A stretch of 7,027 nucleotides of DNA from Alphaproteobacteria bacterium. Lineage in GTDB: Bacteria > Pseudomonadota > Alphaproteobacteria > Sphingomonadales > Emcibacteraceae. Within the stretch, counting starts at the first letter, position 1; the number at the start of each line of letters is the position of its first letter. The notes under the pieces are model-generated. The model ran no database searches. It worked only from the letters and a program-made list of their open reading frames with translations, and was not told the origin of the DNA. Position numbers and translations under genes: made by a program. Shown piece by piece: positions 6,437 through 7,027 of the stretch. The DNA lies in NCBI GenBank assembly GCA_002749135.1, contig NVVY01000002.1:25167-32193 (forward strand), in the 5' to 3' direction.

Positions 6437-7027
6437 TTATCCTTCACTCTCATGAACGCAGCGGTCGATGATGTTGGAGCTTTCCTGAGGGAAATAATGG
6501 TCGAACAGGGTGGCAATGGCGCGCAGGAACGGCTGGCCGGCGCGGGTGACCTGATAGCTTTCCCCCGTCCGTTTTACATAACCCACCGCAATTAATTTCT
6601 CAAGGTCGGCCCGCTCCCGCGAGAAATCATAGCGGATGCCATGCTGTGCGGCAATAGCATCGGGGTTAACGGCAAAATGGCTCATCAGGTGAGAGATCAC
6701 CTCCCGGATCATAATATCAAGGGGCGTTACGCTCAAACCACGCCGGGCTGGAATCTGGCCCGCGCCCACCATTTCGGCATAGGCTTTCAGGTCCGGGCTG
6801 TTCTGGGCATAGCCGCCGGGCAATGACCCGATGGCAGAGGCACCGAAGCCGATCAGGGTCGTGGCCGGATCGGCGCTATAGCCTTGAAAATTCCGTTTCA
6901 TGCGGTTTTCATCACGGGCGATTAAAAGACTGTCCCCCGGCAGGGCGAAATGGTCAAGGCCAATGGCCTCATATCCCGCCTGTTGCAATTGCGCGCTGGC
7001 CAGATCAAACATGGCCTGCCGCTCGGC
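6437..7027 (-). CDS. hemN: oxygen-independent coproporphyrinogen III oxidase, C-terminal part
   Basis: The leftward frame enters from the right edge and ends with TAA at 6439-6437, giving the last 196 residues. An internal Met at 7012 is not the start, because the frame continues upstream as AERQA to the edge. HemN is a radical SAM enzyme that oxidatively decarboxylates coproporphyrinogen III to protoporphyrinogen IX without oxygen, in haem biosynthesis. Visible family signatures are AGYEAIGLDHFALP, then KRNFQGYSADPATTLIGFGASAIG, and GGYAQN. These are followed by the HemN_C winged-helix-like region (ITPLD-type start as VTPLDIMIREVISHLM). The radical SAM cysteines (CxxxCxxC) lie outside the window, so activity cannot be judged. 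The LDHFALP and RNFQGY signatures favour true HemN over HemW. It is convergent with secA, one base apart. Confidence 0.93.
   Translation of the reverse strand, partial: AERQAMFDLASAQLQQAGYEAIGLDHFALPGDSLLIARDENRMKRNFQGYSADPATTLIGFGASAIGSLPGGYAQNSPDLKAYAEMVGAGQIPARRGLSVTPLDIMIREVISHLMSHFAVNPDAIAAQHGIRYDFSRERADLEKLIAVGYVKRTGESYQVTRAGQPFLRAIATLFDHYFPQESSNIIDRCVHESEG

Overview
The window looks like a moderate-GC alphaproteobacterial chromosome segment. The evidence is the divergent secA / argJ-GNAT-mutT arrangement, the alphaproteobacterial-style SecA N-terminus ([13 protein letters not shown]), and a hemN gene. I cannot name the order or genus. Joined to this core on the left is a clearly different, AT-rich block (positions 1-1210). 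Hand-counted 60-base lines there are about 22-38% G+C, against 57% and 68% for two lines counted in argJ and mutT.

Layout. Positions 1-1210 hold three rightward, tightly packed genes of unknown function: the 3' end of one gene (58 codons visible), a 186-residue protein whose ATG overlaps the previous stop (ATGA), and a 156-residue protein 5 bases further on. They look like one co-transcribed accessory module that has landed beside core genes. Its last stop codon lies a single base from the stop codon of the convergent mutT.

Positions 1212-3434 are a leftward operon, argJ - GNAT acetyltransferase - mutT, with a 1-base gap and then a 4-base overlap between genes. Good GGAG ribosome binding sites precede the two downstream genes. 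ArgJ makes ornithine by moving the acetyl group of N-acetylornithine in arginine biosynthesis. MutT is a Nudix sanitiser of oxidised nucleotides. The GNAT is a RimJ/RimL-type acetyltransferase of unknown target.

Positions 3435-3687 are the divergent control region between argJ and secA. It carries candidate sigma70-type promoters for both directions. It also has a perfect 8+8 inverted repeat exactly over the argJ -35 element and a 6+6 palindrome overlapping the argJ -10 element and predicted start point.

Positions 3688-6435 encode SecA, complete at 915 residues with all helicase-type ATPase motifs. Its unusual feature is two tandem C-terminal SEC-C zinc motifs rather than one. Nine of the 14 shared residues use different codons in the two copies, so the duplication is not recent. 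Convergent to it, one base away, is the 3' part of hemN (oxygen-independent coproporphyrinogen III oxidase), which runs off the right edge.

The core genes are housekeeping: protein export, arginine synthesis, nucleotide-pool sanitation and haem synthesis. The least explained parts are the AT-rich three-gene module, the double zinc finger of SecA and the palindromes at the argJ promoter. No RNA genes, CRISPR arrays or recognisable insertion sequences were seen.
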